A DNA stretch of 64,000 nt from Brasenia schreberi. Its lineage: Eukaryota > Streptophyta > Magnoliopsida > Nymphaeales > Cabombaceae. A program made the translations under genes and the position numbers. Each line of letters opens with the position of its first letter. Positions within the stretch are counted from its first letter, which is position 1. Shown here in pieces: positions 24,600-35,595 of the stretch. Location: the NCBI GenBank assembly GCA_036023115.1, contig JAYKKT010000079.1, positions 13,879,501 through 13,943,500 on the forward strand. Reading direction: 5' to 3'. The notes beneath the pieces were generated by a model that saw nothing but the letters and a program-made list of their open reading frames with translations, made no database searches and was not told where the DNA came from.

Positions 24600-25534
24600 C
24601 TAAAAAGTTTTAAATATCTTGAAACCAAGGTTTTTCAATGGAATTTCGGTCATTTTGGCAAATCTCCAAATTGTGGGTGGACGGAGTATGTGAGTGCCAA
24701 ATTTTTAAGGATCGAGTTCCCATGATGGGGTCGACTCTTAGAGATGAGCCTAGGGATGAGAGGGCATCTGCTATGGTGTTGTCCTCTCTACCTATGTGGG
24801 TGAGTGTGCATGACTTGAAGGAATTGACCAATTGAGTGGCCAATTCGTGGTATGGTATGAGTTTTCATTTTTGACTTGCCAAATTTTCAAAACTTGGTTG
24901 ATAACGAGCATAGAATCTCCAAAGACTTCAATACATAATGCCCCTAGACCCAACTTGGTTGATAACGAGCCAAATTTTTCAAAACTTGGTTGATAATGCT
25001 TCATATTCAGCCACATTATTTGAGCAGGAAAAATCTAGTAATTGGGATTTCTCCCTTTTCAGGGGATATGAGGATGATTTCCACACCTGCCCCCTGTTGA
25101 TTCTTTGCCCCATCAAAATACATTCTCCATACTTGATCTTCATTAAAACAATTTTCTAAAACATGGTTTTGAAATTCATTTGCAAAGATGCCTTCATCGG
25201 GCATTTCATCAAGTATGGGATATGTATCTTGAAGAGGCAATTCAGCCATATGATCGGCTAGGGCTTGTCCCTTAATGAAGTTTTGATGATAAAACTTTAA
25301 ATCATACTGCATTAAGAGGAGCTGCCATTTACTGAGCCTACCCATTAGGATAGGTTTTGCAAACAAGTGCTTGATTGGATCAAGATTAGACACTGTCCAA
25401 ATTTCATGATCTAGGAAATAATGTCTAAACTTTTGGCAAGCCCATACCAAGGCCAAGCATGTTTTCTCCATGGCTTGATAATTTCTTTCATATGCCAAAA
25501 GAGTTTTCGAAATGTAGTAAATAGCATACTCCAT
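24600..25534 (-). pseudogene. Element B RNase H and second (archaeal-type) RNase H
   Basis: 25,016-25,534 holds the C-terminal half of the ordinary RNase H (TLLAYERNYQAMEKTCLALV) and then the start of a second RNase H (MYFDGAKNQQGAGV). 24,610-25,016 continues that second domain: AEYEA, FGDSMLVINQVL and REDNTIADALSS supply the acidic residues. Two RNase H domains in this order are known from the Tat branch of plant Ty3/gypsy. Broken by a small deletion near 25,035 and by a filler insertion at about 24,950-25,003 built from copies of ACTTGGTTGATAACGAG. Confidence 0.8.
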
Positions 25535-25552
25535 AAGACTATCATCCTCATA

Positions 25553-27136
25553 TTAAGCAAGCAAATCACCCAATGCATTCGCATGAATGAAAATATAAAT
25601 CAATAAAGGTTTTCCTTGCTTTGGAGGTTTTAAAATTAGAGGATTTATCACATAAGTTTTCAACCTTTCAAAAACTTTTTGGCAATCGGCATTCCATTCA
25701 AATTTCATCCCTTTTCTCAAAAGCCTATTGAAAGGTTCGCATCTTGTTGCTAGATTGGAGATAAATCTCCGGATTGCTTGTTGTCGACCTTGGAGGCTTC
25801 GGATTTGGGTCAAGTTGGAGGGTGGAGGCATGTCTATGATAGCTCGACACTTAAAGGGGTTGACTTCTATGCCCCTTTGGCTTACCATGAACCCTAAGAG
25901 TTTTCCCGATTCCACTCCAAAAACATATTTTTAAGGGTTTAGCTTCACTTTATAAAGCCTAAGTCTTTTAAAAACTTTTTGCAAAGATTCTATGTGTGTT
26001 CATTGGGTTTTTTATTTTACCAAAAGATCATCCACATATACTTCCAAGAGCTCATGGATTTCATCATGGAAAATAGTAGTCATGGCTCTTTGGTATGTGG
26101 CACCAGCATTTTTCAAACCAAAAGGCATGATCGTATAACAGTATGTGCCCCAAGGTGTAGTAAAAGCAGTTTTTCTCTGATCTTTTGGTGCTAACTTAAT
26201 TTGATTATAACCCGAATGGCCATCCATGAAAGAAAACATTTCATGATTTGCAGTGCTATCGACTATCAAATCAATGTTTGGAAGAGAAAAATTATCTTTT
26301 AGAGTGGTTTTGTTCAAATTTTTAAAATCAATGCAAATTCGAATTTTTCCATTGGATTTTTGAACCACAACAATGTTTGAAAGCCATTCGGAATAAGCAA
26401 TGGGTTTTATAAATCCGGCTTTTAAAAGATCTTCTAAACCCTCATTCACTTGAGAGTGAACATCGGGATGGATTTTTCTAAGCTTTTGTTTCACGGGGTT
26501 TGCATTGGATTCTAAGGGAAGATGATGTTCCACGATTCTAGGATCTTGACCCGTCATGTCTTCATAGGTCCATGCGAATACATCTATATAAGATTTCAAG
26601 AATGCAATGAATGATGTTCTTTCATGCTCATGCAAATATGCACTTATTTTGACACACTTTGGGTTAGACTTACTCTCTAGGTTGATTTCTAGAAAATCCC
26701 CTCCTACGGAATTTGAAGGTTTTTCCAAGTCAAGGATTCTATGAAATTCGAAAAGCTCGGAGGCTTGATCTTTCTCATAGATGAGGAGATCTTCCTCCTT
26801 GCTTTGATCACTCTCAAGTGCTTTAATTTCTAGGAAAGTATCATGCAAGAGAGTGAGATTGTGAATAATGGGTTTGGACGATTTTGGTTTGGATATATAC
26901 ATGGGTTTCGAAAATGGGATTTGTACATGACCAATATTTTTGGAATTTTTGAATTTTTTTATTTTTTTTATTTTTTTATAAACAAATGCTAGAAGGATGA
27001 ATGTAAAAGACTTTCTTTTTTGGATTTTTACCTTCTTCAATTTTTTTTTATTTTTCCAAACAAAGACTATGAGAATGAACACAAACAACTTTCTTTTTAG
27101 AATTTTCAAGTTTTTCAAATGTTTTTGGGTTTTCAA
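25553..27136 (-). pseudogene. Element B reverse transcriptase
   Basis: The best-preserved pol frame of the window: 26,012-27,136 (374 codons). It begins in a lysine-rich linker and passes through FAWTYEDMTGQDPRIVEHHL (pre-RT), EGLEDLLKAGFIKPIAYSEW, FMDGHSGYNQIKLAP (first catalytic block), MPFGLKNAGATYQRAM and the active site YVDDLLVK, after which a stop occurs. The RT thumb and RNase H start continue in another frame at 25,553-25,915 (LLGFMVSQRGIEVNPFK; AIRRFISNLATRCEPFNRLL). The RT catalytic residues look intact, but the polyprotein is split. Confidence 0.85.
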
Positions 27137-27139
27137 AGT

Positions 27140-27777
27140 TTTCTAAATTTTTTTAGTTTTTCCAAATATATAATTTTTTTGAATTTTTCTAAAAAGGGGT
27201 CTTCCATCAAACCTACAAAGAAAATACCATGAATTAGACTCTAAACAAGAGGTCTAAGCTATAGGTTTTGGTGTTAGTGGGTTCTAGGGCACCCTTAACC
27301 CAAGTGGTCTTAGGTGGTGGCTCAGGGGGTATGGATGGGATGTATCCCAATCCATGTCAATTTAGGTTTGGTATAGGTAGGATGGGCTCTAACCTACCTT
27401 GGTTTTAGGCTCCTAGACCTTGGTACAGTGTATATTCCATGTTCAACATCATATTCCAAGGCTTCTTGAGTTTGGAAAAAATTTTGTAAAGTGAATGGCC
27501 TTGGAATCAAGTGTCATCAATATCATGGATATATACATGACTTTGTTTGGTTAAGAGTTGAGAGGTATGGGCTAGAGACGGTTTAGGCTTCCCTAGGATA
27601 CACACGACCCTAGGTATGAAAGACATGGGTGATTTGAATTCCTCTAGGAGATGGACGACCTTGGCCGGGTGTGGCATGGTTTCTCCTAATAGGTGGATAA
27701 TAGGGGGATGGATCCTAGGTGCAACCAAGTGTGCCCCAAGGGGTTGATGGCTTGAGTATATGCAAAGGGAGAAAATG
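27140..27777 (-). mobile_element. Element B linker upstream of RT, cut by element A
   Basis: Matches 34,900-35,505 of element A, including the repeated (H/R)LLG(K/E)PK-like peptide (HLLGETM, CILGKPKPSL) and the DIDDT/DMDDT end. The B sequence stops at 27,777 where LTR2 of A begins and resumes at 40,291. Confidence 0.6.
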
Positions 27778-30007
27778 TATAGATGTGAAAATTTCACTCC
27801 AAGCCTATGTAGAGATTTGAAGAAAACTTTTCAACACTACTTAGTTGTGCGAGCGTGCCAGATAGTTTCCAAAAACTAGCAAAGTTTTGAATCTAACTTA
27901 GTGATGGTTGCTAAACGGAATCTTTTCGCTTTAGACCTTCTTAAACCGATGTTTAAGGGTCAGCCTAAGCATTTTAATGATTTCAAATGTGCAGGTGAAG
28001 CTTCAAATCCAAGTGAAAATAAGGTGTTGACAAGAACAAACTCGCGCACTTTGGTTTCAAGTTTTAAAATCGACAAGTTTTGAAAAATAGAAACTGGTTT
28101 TGTTTCCAGATCTTGTTTCCCGAAAATTTTTGAGTGACTTAGAGACCTCCAAAATTCATAAAAAATTTACAAGATACAGCATAAAATGTGAAGATTTTAA
28201 GACACTTTTTATTTTGAAATTTGGGACTGCGATAATGTAGAATTAAATCGACAAAGTACCTCTACTCACATACTCAGAACTATTTTATCATAGAAATACA
28301 GAGACCCAAAGATAGGTCTGTATCTTGGTTCTCAAAGCTCCAAATTTAGTGTACTTGATCTTGTTGGAAAGCTATAGATATCAAATTTTCAATGAATTAA
28401 GTTTTACCGATTTTAGAGAACCACAGACATAGTAATGGAATGAATACCCAGACTATATTATAGAAAAATGAGGTTGACAGAAAGTTTTCTGAAATTTTTC
28501 TCATCTTACATAGCTTTTAATACATGGTTGCATGACCCTAAAATTCTTAAAAATTTTATTACAAGTGGGCTTGTGTGTGAAAATATAGTGTGAAAAATGT
28601 TAGAGTGATAAAAGTAGTGGTTTGGCAATGAAAAATAAAGCAATCAACGTATAAAAGGATGTTGAAATCACATTTTCTGGTTTTCACAACATACGTGATG
28701 AAACTCACCCGAATTAAAATGCAACAACACAACATCCCAAATTAAATTGCTGAAAGAAAAGGAATGAATATATATACATATATATATATATATATTAGCT
28801 TAAGGATAGAGGGGATTAGAAGATATAAAGTATTTATAGCATATAGAGAGGTAGAATCATAAACAATTAGAGTGCATAAGTAAGAAATGAAAATTTCAGC
28901 ACATCTACTTCTTATTACATCATGTGAGGAGACAAAACTTCATTAATACAACCCCTTTTGAATTGAATATAAATAAGAGATGAAGATGAATCAAAGAAGC
29001 ATGATACTTACATAGACTTTCCCAAGGCTCCAAATGGTGGTGCACGGCCCTCACCTTTCCCCTTTCTTCACTCACTATTTTCTCACTCTCACTCTAACTA
29101 GATTGGCACCACTTTGCCTTAATCCCTAAACTCTCTTTCCTCTTTAAGACCTTCCCTAGTAGCTCACGACTTCCCCAAGATGTAGCCCAAGAACCCAAGG
29201 TGCAGCTCCTTCCCAAACTCTCTCCCAATGCAAGATGAAGTTCACGCCCCGCCTTGGCCTCTATTTATAGGCCAAGGGGAGGGCTTTCTAGGCCCTTCCT
29301 TGGGGCAGGTGGTCCAAGACCCAAATCCAGCCCCAAGGCCTTTAAGTTCACGTGGATGAGTGGTCCCCCTTGGTCAATTATGGACCAATCCCATGTGGGT
29401 TGGTTGTTGGTTCAAACCATGTACACCTAGCCATGGTTGGCTAGGTCCTAGACGTCTTCCAATGCAACCGTCCTCTTCAACTTGATGCATCCTTCTTTGT
29501 TGGCCCATCCCATTTAATTAAGACTAGGTAAGAGTATCATTTGATGTTTTATCCCAAGGATGTAGGATGGACAAGGCTAGGAAAATTCGGATATTGGTCG
29601 AATTAAGGCATTTGATTCAAACTAGGTCATATTTCATGTTTAGCTCAAGTGAACCAGATCTAGGACTTACTAAAGTTTAGCTAGGTTAGGTTTTGTGAGG
29701 CTATCCACTTGACTTGAAGTTGGATGAAGACATGCCTTGATTCAACATGATCTACTTTCTTGCTCCATGGCTTAACCTTCGCGAACTCGACCTTAGCTTG
29801 CCTTGAAGCGGGCTCCAACCATCGCCTTATTCTTCGCCTGATTTGCCCCAATCTTCTGGATCTTATCCATTTAACTTTAATTTCAAACCTTTTAAAATCT
29901 TTATTTCAAAAATTTAAAATTTTTATTTTAAAGCAAAAAGGTTTTCAAAACAAGTCTGCTTTCAAGGTTTGAAGTGTTTTCAGAAAATTTTATTTAGGGC
30001 ATTTACA
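27778..30007 (-). repeat. LTR2: 3' LTR of element A
   Basis: In element orientation it runs from TGTAAATGCCC at 30,007 to CATCTATA at 27,778 (TG to TA at the outer end). It is preceded by a polypurine tract (minus strand GCGAAAGAGGGGCATC, 30,008-30,023). Same length, 2,230 bp, as LTR3. It keeps a TATA box and an AT microsatellite (about 28,770-28,798). The 20-nt hairpin (27,861-27,880) has one stem mismatch. Confidence 0.85.
29261..29270 (-). promoter_or_regulatory. TATA box of LTR2
   Basis: The minus strand reads CTATAAATAGAGG, at the equivalent place to the TATA box of LTR1. The matching bases are missing from LTR3 (near 39,560). Confidence 0.55.
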
Positions 30008-31190
30008 GATGCCCCTCTTTCGCATTAATCCAAATTCATTTAAATAATTGCAAGAATAAAACACCCTTTTTTATTTACTTCCCAAATTATCTTGAGAATA
30101 TAAATCATCCTTCATTTCATAAAATCCTTTCCTTGGACTATGGAGGAGGGGATTTTAGCCAAAGGGGACTCGATCCATACTCAATGCTAGTACTAACATG
30201 ATCATGCATCACCGACCTTAGGTGCATGCATGCATGGGGTGTGATGCAAATGAAGTGTGAAGCTTAGAGACTCCCTTTGGAGATGGATGAGCTTAAGGAG
30301 AAACCTATGAAGGCCGACTGCCCCAAGTGAGACAATCCCATGTCGTTTGACATTTCGGTTTTTCAAAATTCGTTTTCAAAGTGAACCCCTTTTAGTTTCT
30401 ATCAAAAGGACTTCTGATTTCTCATATTCCCCTCATTTGAGTTTCAATACACACTACTTAGCAAAGGTTTTATAGAAAATTTTTGAAAAATATTTCAAAA
30501 TTCCATTTCCCACATAACAAAGTCTAATTCTCATATAGAATGAAATCCAAATAAGTAGATTATATTTCTACTTTAGGATTTTCATGGGTAAACCTTTCTC
30601 CATTGGGATAAGTTGTAGGGATTTATGAAAGAGTCACCACGGTCCCTTCTGAAGCATCTCATGGTTTAAGGCAAAGAAATGGAAAATTGCTCTTTTTTGA
30701 GTTTTAGCTTTTTCTTTTCTATCAACAGGGAGGGCCTCCTTTTTTTCTTTTTGGAGGATTTTTTTTTGTATTTCCTCTTTCTTTCTTTTTTTCATTCCAA
30801 GAGAATACCTCTTTCGGAGGAATTTTTGTATTCCCTCTTTCTATTTGAAGGAAGACCACTTTATGGAGGAGTTTTTGCATTCTCTTTTTCTTTTCATTTT
30901 GCCATTTTTTTTTTTCAGGAGAGAAGTAAAATGGGGGAAAACTTATCCCTTTGGCTACTCGATTCAACCAAGATCATCAAATTTCCTAATAGCATCTATC
31001 ATTTGAAAATATTTTGCTATCTTGAATTAGGCTTCATTTTGTAAGCCAAAGATTTTTGAAATGTTATCAAATGATTTTGAAAACTCTACTTTTCATAAAG
31101 CATCAATTCTCTCATTTAGGGTCATACAATTCATCTTAATCCTTCTTTCAGGAAATTCAAAGGAGACCCATTTTAAAATCTTTTCAAAAG
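30008..31190 (-). mobile_element. Element A, 3' untranslated region with long polypurine stretch
   Basis: Lies between the integrase and the 3' LTR. From about 30,690 to 30,930 the plus strand is almost all pyrimidine (the minus strand purine-rich) with loosely repeated GAGGAA/AAAAGAAAG blocks. The frames there (lysine-rich on -, phenylalanine-rich on +) are low-complexity and I do not call them genes. Confidence 0.6.
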
Positions 31191-31194
31191 AATT

Positions 31195-32290
31195 TTACAT
31201 AGACCCTATACATAATATTTTTTCAAGTATTGGGCATTTATAGGGACCATCCCATTTGGGCCGCCACTTTCCAAGTGGATGTGGGCTACGATGGTGGATG
31301 ATTTTCAATACAAGGTCTTCCACTTTGAAGTGGCGAGCCTTCATGTGCTTTTCATAATGTCGGCTATCTTTTGCAGGTATACATGTGCATGATCCATAGC
31401 AAGGAGCCCTTCTCATCCAATAGATCAAGCTCAACCATTCTAGCATGTTGTAAAGTCTCTATGGGTAGGTCGAGTGCAAGTGATGTATGAAATGAATGCA
31501 ACTTCGTATGAAAGGGGAGTATGGGATTTGTACCATAGACCAACTCGAATGGTGTGGCATTCGTGGGTGTTCGGATGGAAGTTTTATAAGCCCATAAGGC
31601 TTCATCAAGCTTCTCATACCATGTCCTATCCTTTTCTAAAGTTTTCTCAATGATGCTTATGAGAGTCTTGTTCGTGGCTTCGGCTTGGCCGTTGCCTTTA
31701 AGGTAGTAGGGAAATGAGAAGTGTTGAGTTATGCCATAGGTATTACATAAGTTTTCCATCTTCTCATTCTTGAAAGGTGTGTCATTATCCGACACTAGGT
31801 CCCTTGGAACTACAAATCGAGCCAAGATATTTTTCTAAATGAATGCCACTACATGTTATCCTTGGACATTAGCCAAGGAGGTAGCTTCAACCCATTTAAA
31901 AAAATATTTGGTGGCTCCTAAGATGAACCTATGTCCATTGGATGCAGTTGAGAAGATTGGCCCTATGATGTCAAATGCCCACATGGTGAAGGGCCATGGG
32001 CTCACAATGGAATGCAAGGTGGACGATAGGATATAAATGGCATGTCCATGCACTTGACATTGATGACATTTGCTAACATGATCATGGCAATCTTGCTTAA
32101 GGGTGGACTAAAAATACCGGGCCCTAAGTATTTTCATGGCCATCATATTTGTATTGACATAGCCTCCACATTCTCTATCGTGGAATTCATGCATTACAGT
32201 CCTAGCCTCATCAAGGTTCACACACCTCAACAAGATGCCTGTAAAACCCTTTTTGTAAAGAACCCCTCCCAAAATCACATATCGGGTTGA
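31195..32290 (-). pseudogene. Element A integrase
   Basis: The HHCC zinc-binding part is read at about 32,060-32,200 (HEFHDRECGG; CHDHVSKCHQCQ). Catalytic residues follow in MWAFDIIGPIF (31,856-32,053 frame), LVSDNDTPF and GQAEATNKTLI (31,364-31,825 frame). Next come KLDEALWAYKTSIRTPTNAT and the C-terminal part (PHPLGKWRPKWDGPYK, 31,195-31,446). At least two frame breaks and a stop separate the pieces. The DDE residues are all present. It corresponds closely to the integrase of element B. Confidence 0.85.
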
Positions 32291-32416
32291 AATTTTTCAG
32301 ATAAAAGTTTTATCCTTAGAAGAAGGAAATTCAGGAAATCCTCTTTTTTCTAAAAAGTTTTAAATATCTTGAAACCAAGGTTTTTCAATGGAATTTCGGT
32401 CATTTTGGTAAATCTC

Positions 32417-32863
32417 CTAATCATGGGTGGACGGAGTATGTGAGTGCCAAATTTTTAAGGATCGAGTTCTCATGGTGGGGTCGACTCTTAGAGATGAGCC
32501 TAGGGATGAGAGGGCATCTGTTATGGTGTTGTCCTCTCTACCTATGTGGGTGAGTGTGCATAACTTGAAGGAATCGACCAATTGAGTGGCCAATTCGTGG
32601 TATGGTATGAGTTTTTCATTTTTGACTTGCCAAATTTTCAAAACTTGGTTGATAACGAGCATAGAATCTCCAAAGACTTAAATACATGATGCCTCTAGAT
32701 ATTTCAAAATTTTTAGACCTTGTATGAGTCCTTCATATTCAGCCACATTATTTGAGCAGGAAAAATCTAGTCCAATGGCAATTGGGATTTTTTCCTTTTC
32801 AAGGGATATGAGGATGATTCCCACACCTGCCCCTTGTTGATTCTTTGCTCCATCAAAATACAT
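32417..32863 (-). pseudogene. Element A second (archaeal-type) RNase H
   Basis: 32,678-32,863 reads MYFDGAKNQQGAGVGIILIS and then CSNNVAEYEGLIQGLKI; 32,417-32,662 reads MLVINQVLKIW and GREDNTITDALSS. Together they give the acidic residues of an RNase H fold distinct from the ordinary one just upstream. This extra domain marks the Tat branch of plant Ty3/gypsy. One frame break near 32,665. Confidence 0.8.
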
Positions 32864-32866
32864 TCT

Positions 32867-33460
32867 TCATACTTGATCTTCATTAAAATAATTTGCTAAA
32901 ACATGGTTTTGAAATTCATTTGCAAAGATGCCTTCATCGGGCATTTCATCAAGTATGGGATATGTATTAGAAAGAGGCAATTCAGCCACATGATCGGCTA
33001 GGGCTTGTCCCTTAATGAAGTTTTGATGATGAAACATTAAATCATACTCCATTAAGAGGAATTGCCATTTACCAAGCCTATCCGTTAGGATAGGTTTTTC
33101 AAACAAGTGCTTGATTGGACCAAGATTAGACACTATCCAAATTTCATGATCTAGAAAATAATGTCTAAACTTTTGGCAAGCCCATACCAAGGCCAAGCAT
33201 GTTTTCTCCATGGCTTGATAATTTCTTTCATATGCCAATAGAGTTTTCAAAATATAGTAAATAGCATACTCCATAAGACTATCATCCTCATATTGAGCAA
33301 GCAAAGCACCCAATGCATTCACATGAATGGAAATATAAAGCAATAAAGGTTTTTCTTGCTTTGGAGGTTTTAAAATTGGAGGATTTATCAAATAAGTTTT
33401 CAATCTTTCAAAAGCTTTTTGGTAATCGACATCCCATTCAAATTTTACCCCTTTTCTCAA
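32867..33460 (-). pseudogene. Element A RNase H
   Basis: A 198-codon open frame, KFEWDVDYQKAFERLKTYLI to LALVWACQKFRHYFLDHEIW and IKGQALADHVAELPL. This is the ordinary retroelement RNase H, which removes the RNA strand of the RNA-DNA hybrid. It follows the RT thumb (33,518-33,724) after a frame break and is separated by a stop from the second RNase H. Confidence 0.8.
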
Positions 33461-33517
33461 AAGCCTATTGAAAGGTTCGTATATTATTGCTAGATTGGAG
33501 ATAAATCTCCGGATTGC

Positions 33518-34484
33518 TTAGAGTCGACCTTGGAGGCTTCGGGTTTGGGTCAAGTTGGAGGGTGGAGGCATGTCTATGATAGCTCGACTCTTAGAGGGGT
33601 TGACTTCTATGCCCCTTTGGCTTACCATGAACCCTAAGAGTTTTGCCGATTCCACTCCAAAAACACATTTTTGAGGGTTTAACTTCACTTTATAAAGCCT
33701 AAGTCTTTCGAAAACTTTTTGCAAAGATTCTATGTGTGTGCATCAGGTTTTTTATTTTACCAAAAGATCATCCACATATACTTCTAAGAGCTCGTAGATT
33801 TCATCATGGAAAATGGTAGTCATGGCTCTTTGGTACGTGGCACCGGCATTTTTCAAACCAAAAGGCATGACCGTGTAACAGTATGTGCCCCAAGGTGTAG
33901 TAAAAGCAGTTTTTCTCTCATTTTTTGGTGCTAACTTAATTTGATTACCAAAAGGCATGACCGTGTAACCAAAAGGCATGGCTCTTTGGTTTTTCTCTGA
34001 TTTTTTGGAAGAGGAAAATTATCTTTTGGAATTGCTTTGTTCAAGTTTCTAAAATCAATGCAAATTTGAATTTTCCCATTGGATTTTCGAACCACAACAA
34101 TATTCAAAAGTCATTCGGAATAAGCAATGGGTTTTATAAATATGGCTTTTAAAAGATCCTCTAAACTCTCTTTCACTTGAGAGTAAACATCGGGATGGAT
34201 TTTTCTAAGCTTTTGCTTTACGGGTTTTGCATTGGGTTCTAAGGAAAGATTACGATCTTAAGGTCTAGACCCGGCATGTCTTCATAGGTCCATGCAAATA
34301 CATCCACATATGAATTCAAAAATGCAGTGAATGATGCTTTTTCATGCTCATGCAAACATGCACCTATTTTGACACACTTTGGGTTACACTCACTCCCTAG
34401 ATTGATTTCTACAAAATCCCCTCCTACGGAATTTAAAGATTTTTCCTAGTCAAGGATTCTATGAAATTTGGAAAGCTCGGAGGC
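33518..34484 (-). pseudogene. Element A reverse transcriptase, scarred
   Basis: The active site YVDDLLVK and MPFGLKNAGATYQRAM lie in 33,752-33,979; the thumb is at 33,518-33,724 (KVKLNPQKCVFGVESAKLLG). About 33,945-34,012 has lost the codons for the first catalytic block (FMDGHSGYNQ in element B). The gap is filled with copies of nearby sequence (CCAAAAGGCATGACCGTGTA twice over). Upstream pre-RT codons continue to 34,484 with stops. Inactive. Confidence 0.8.
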
Positions 34485-35595
34485 TTAATCTTTCTCATGG
34501 ATGAAGAGATCTTCCTTCTTGCTTTGATTATTCTCAAGCACTTTAATTTCTAAGGAAGTGTCATGTGAGAGAGTGGGGTTGTGAATGATGGACTTAGACG
34601 ATTTTGGTTTAGGAGTATATACAAGTTTGGAAGAACTCGAAAATGGGCTTTGTACATGGCCAAAATTTTTGGAGTTTTCAAATTTTTTAGTTTTTTTGTC
34701 TTTTTCGAAACAAATGTTAGAACGATGAATATAAAAGACTTTCTTTTTGAAATTTTCAAATTTTTCAATTTTTTTGGCTTTTTCCAAACAAAGACTAGGA
34801 GAATGCACATAAACAACTTTCTTTTTAGAATTTTCAGGTTTTTCAAATGTTTTTAGATTTTGAAAGTTTTCAAGATTTTTTAGTTTTTCCAAATATATAA
34901 TTTTTTTAGATTTTTGTTAAAAGAGGGGTCTTTCAGTAAACCTACAAAGAAAATACCATGAATTAGACTCTAAACAAGAGGTCTAAGCCACAAGTTTCAG
35001 TGTTAGTGGGTTTTAGGGCACCCTTGACCCAAGTGGTCTTAGGTGGTGGCTCAGGGGGTATGGATGGGATGTATCCCAATCCATGTCGACTTAGGTTTGG
35101 TGGAGGTAGGATGGGCTCTAACCTACCTTAGTTTTGGGCTCTTAGACCTTGGTAAGGTGCATATCCCATTTTCAACATCATATTCCAAGGCTTCTTGAGT
35201 TTTGAAATTTTTTTATAAAGTGGATGACCTTGGAGTAGGGTGTCGTCCATATCATGGATGTATGCACGACTTGGTTTGGATGAGAGTTTGAGGGTAGGAG
35301 GTAAGGATGGCTTGGGTTTTCCTAGAACACACACGACCCTAGGTTCTACATGTTGGGAAGTTGGAAGTGGCTTGGGCTTCCCTAGAAGACGGATGGTTCT
35401 AGGGGAGGGTGACTCCATGGTTTTGGGTTTGCCTAGGAGGTGGATGACTCCATGATGAGGGTCTCCTATGAGGTAGCTAACTAAGGATGGATGAGGCCTC
35501 TCCACGATCTCTTTATTGGACGGGTGACTTGATATTTAAGGGAAATTTCAAATTCCCTTAAGTTGGGGATGATCTTCTCCAAGAATCACTACTAC
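34485..35595 (-). mobile_element. Element A linker between protease and RT
   Basis: 34,485-34,892 encodes a lysine-rich stretch made of loose repeats of about 26 residues (EKAKKIEKFENFKKK; EKDKKTKKFENSK). 35,128-35,505 encodes repeated LLGKPK-type peptides ending in HDMDDT. Both occur also in element B. I know no domain of this kind. By position it is a linker within the pol polyprotein. Confidence 0.6.

Noticed and set aside
30679..31044. 121-codon Phe-rich plus-strand frame and its Lys-rich reverse partner
   Set aside because: Produced by the polypurine/polypyrimidine stretch; no conserved motif.
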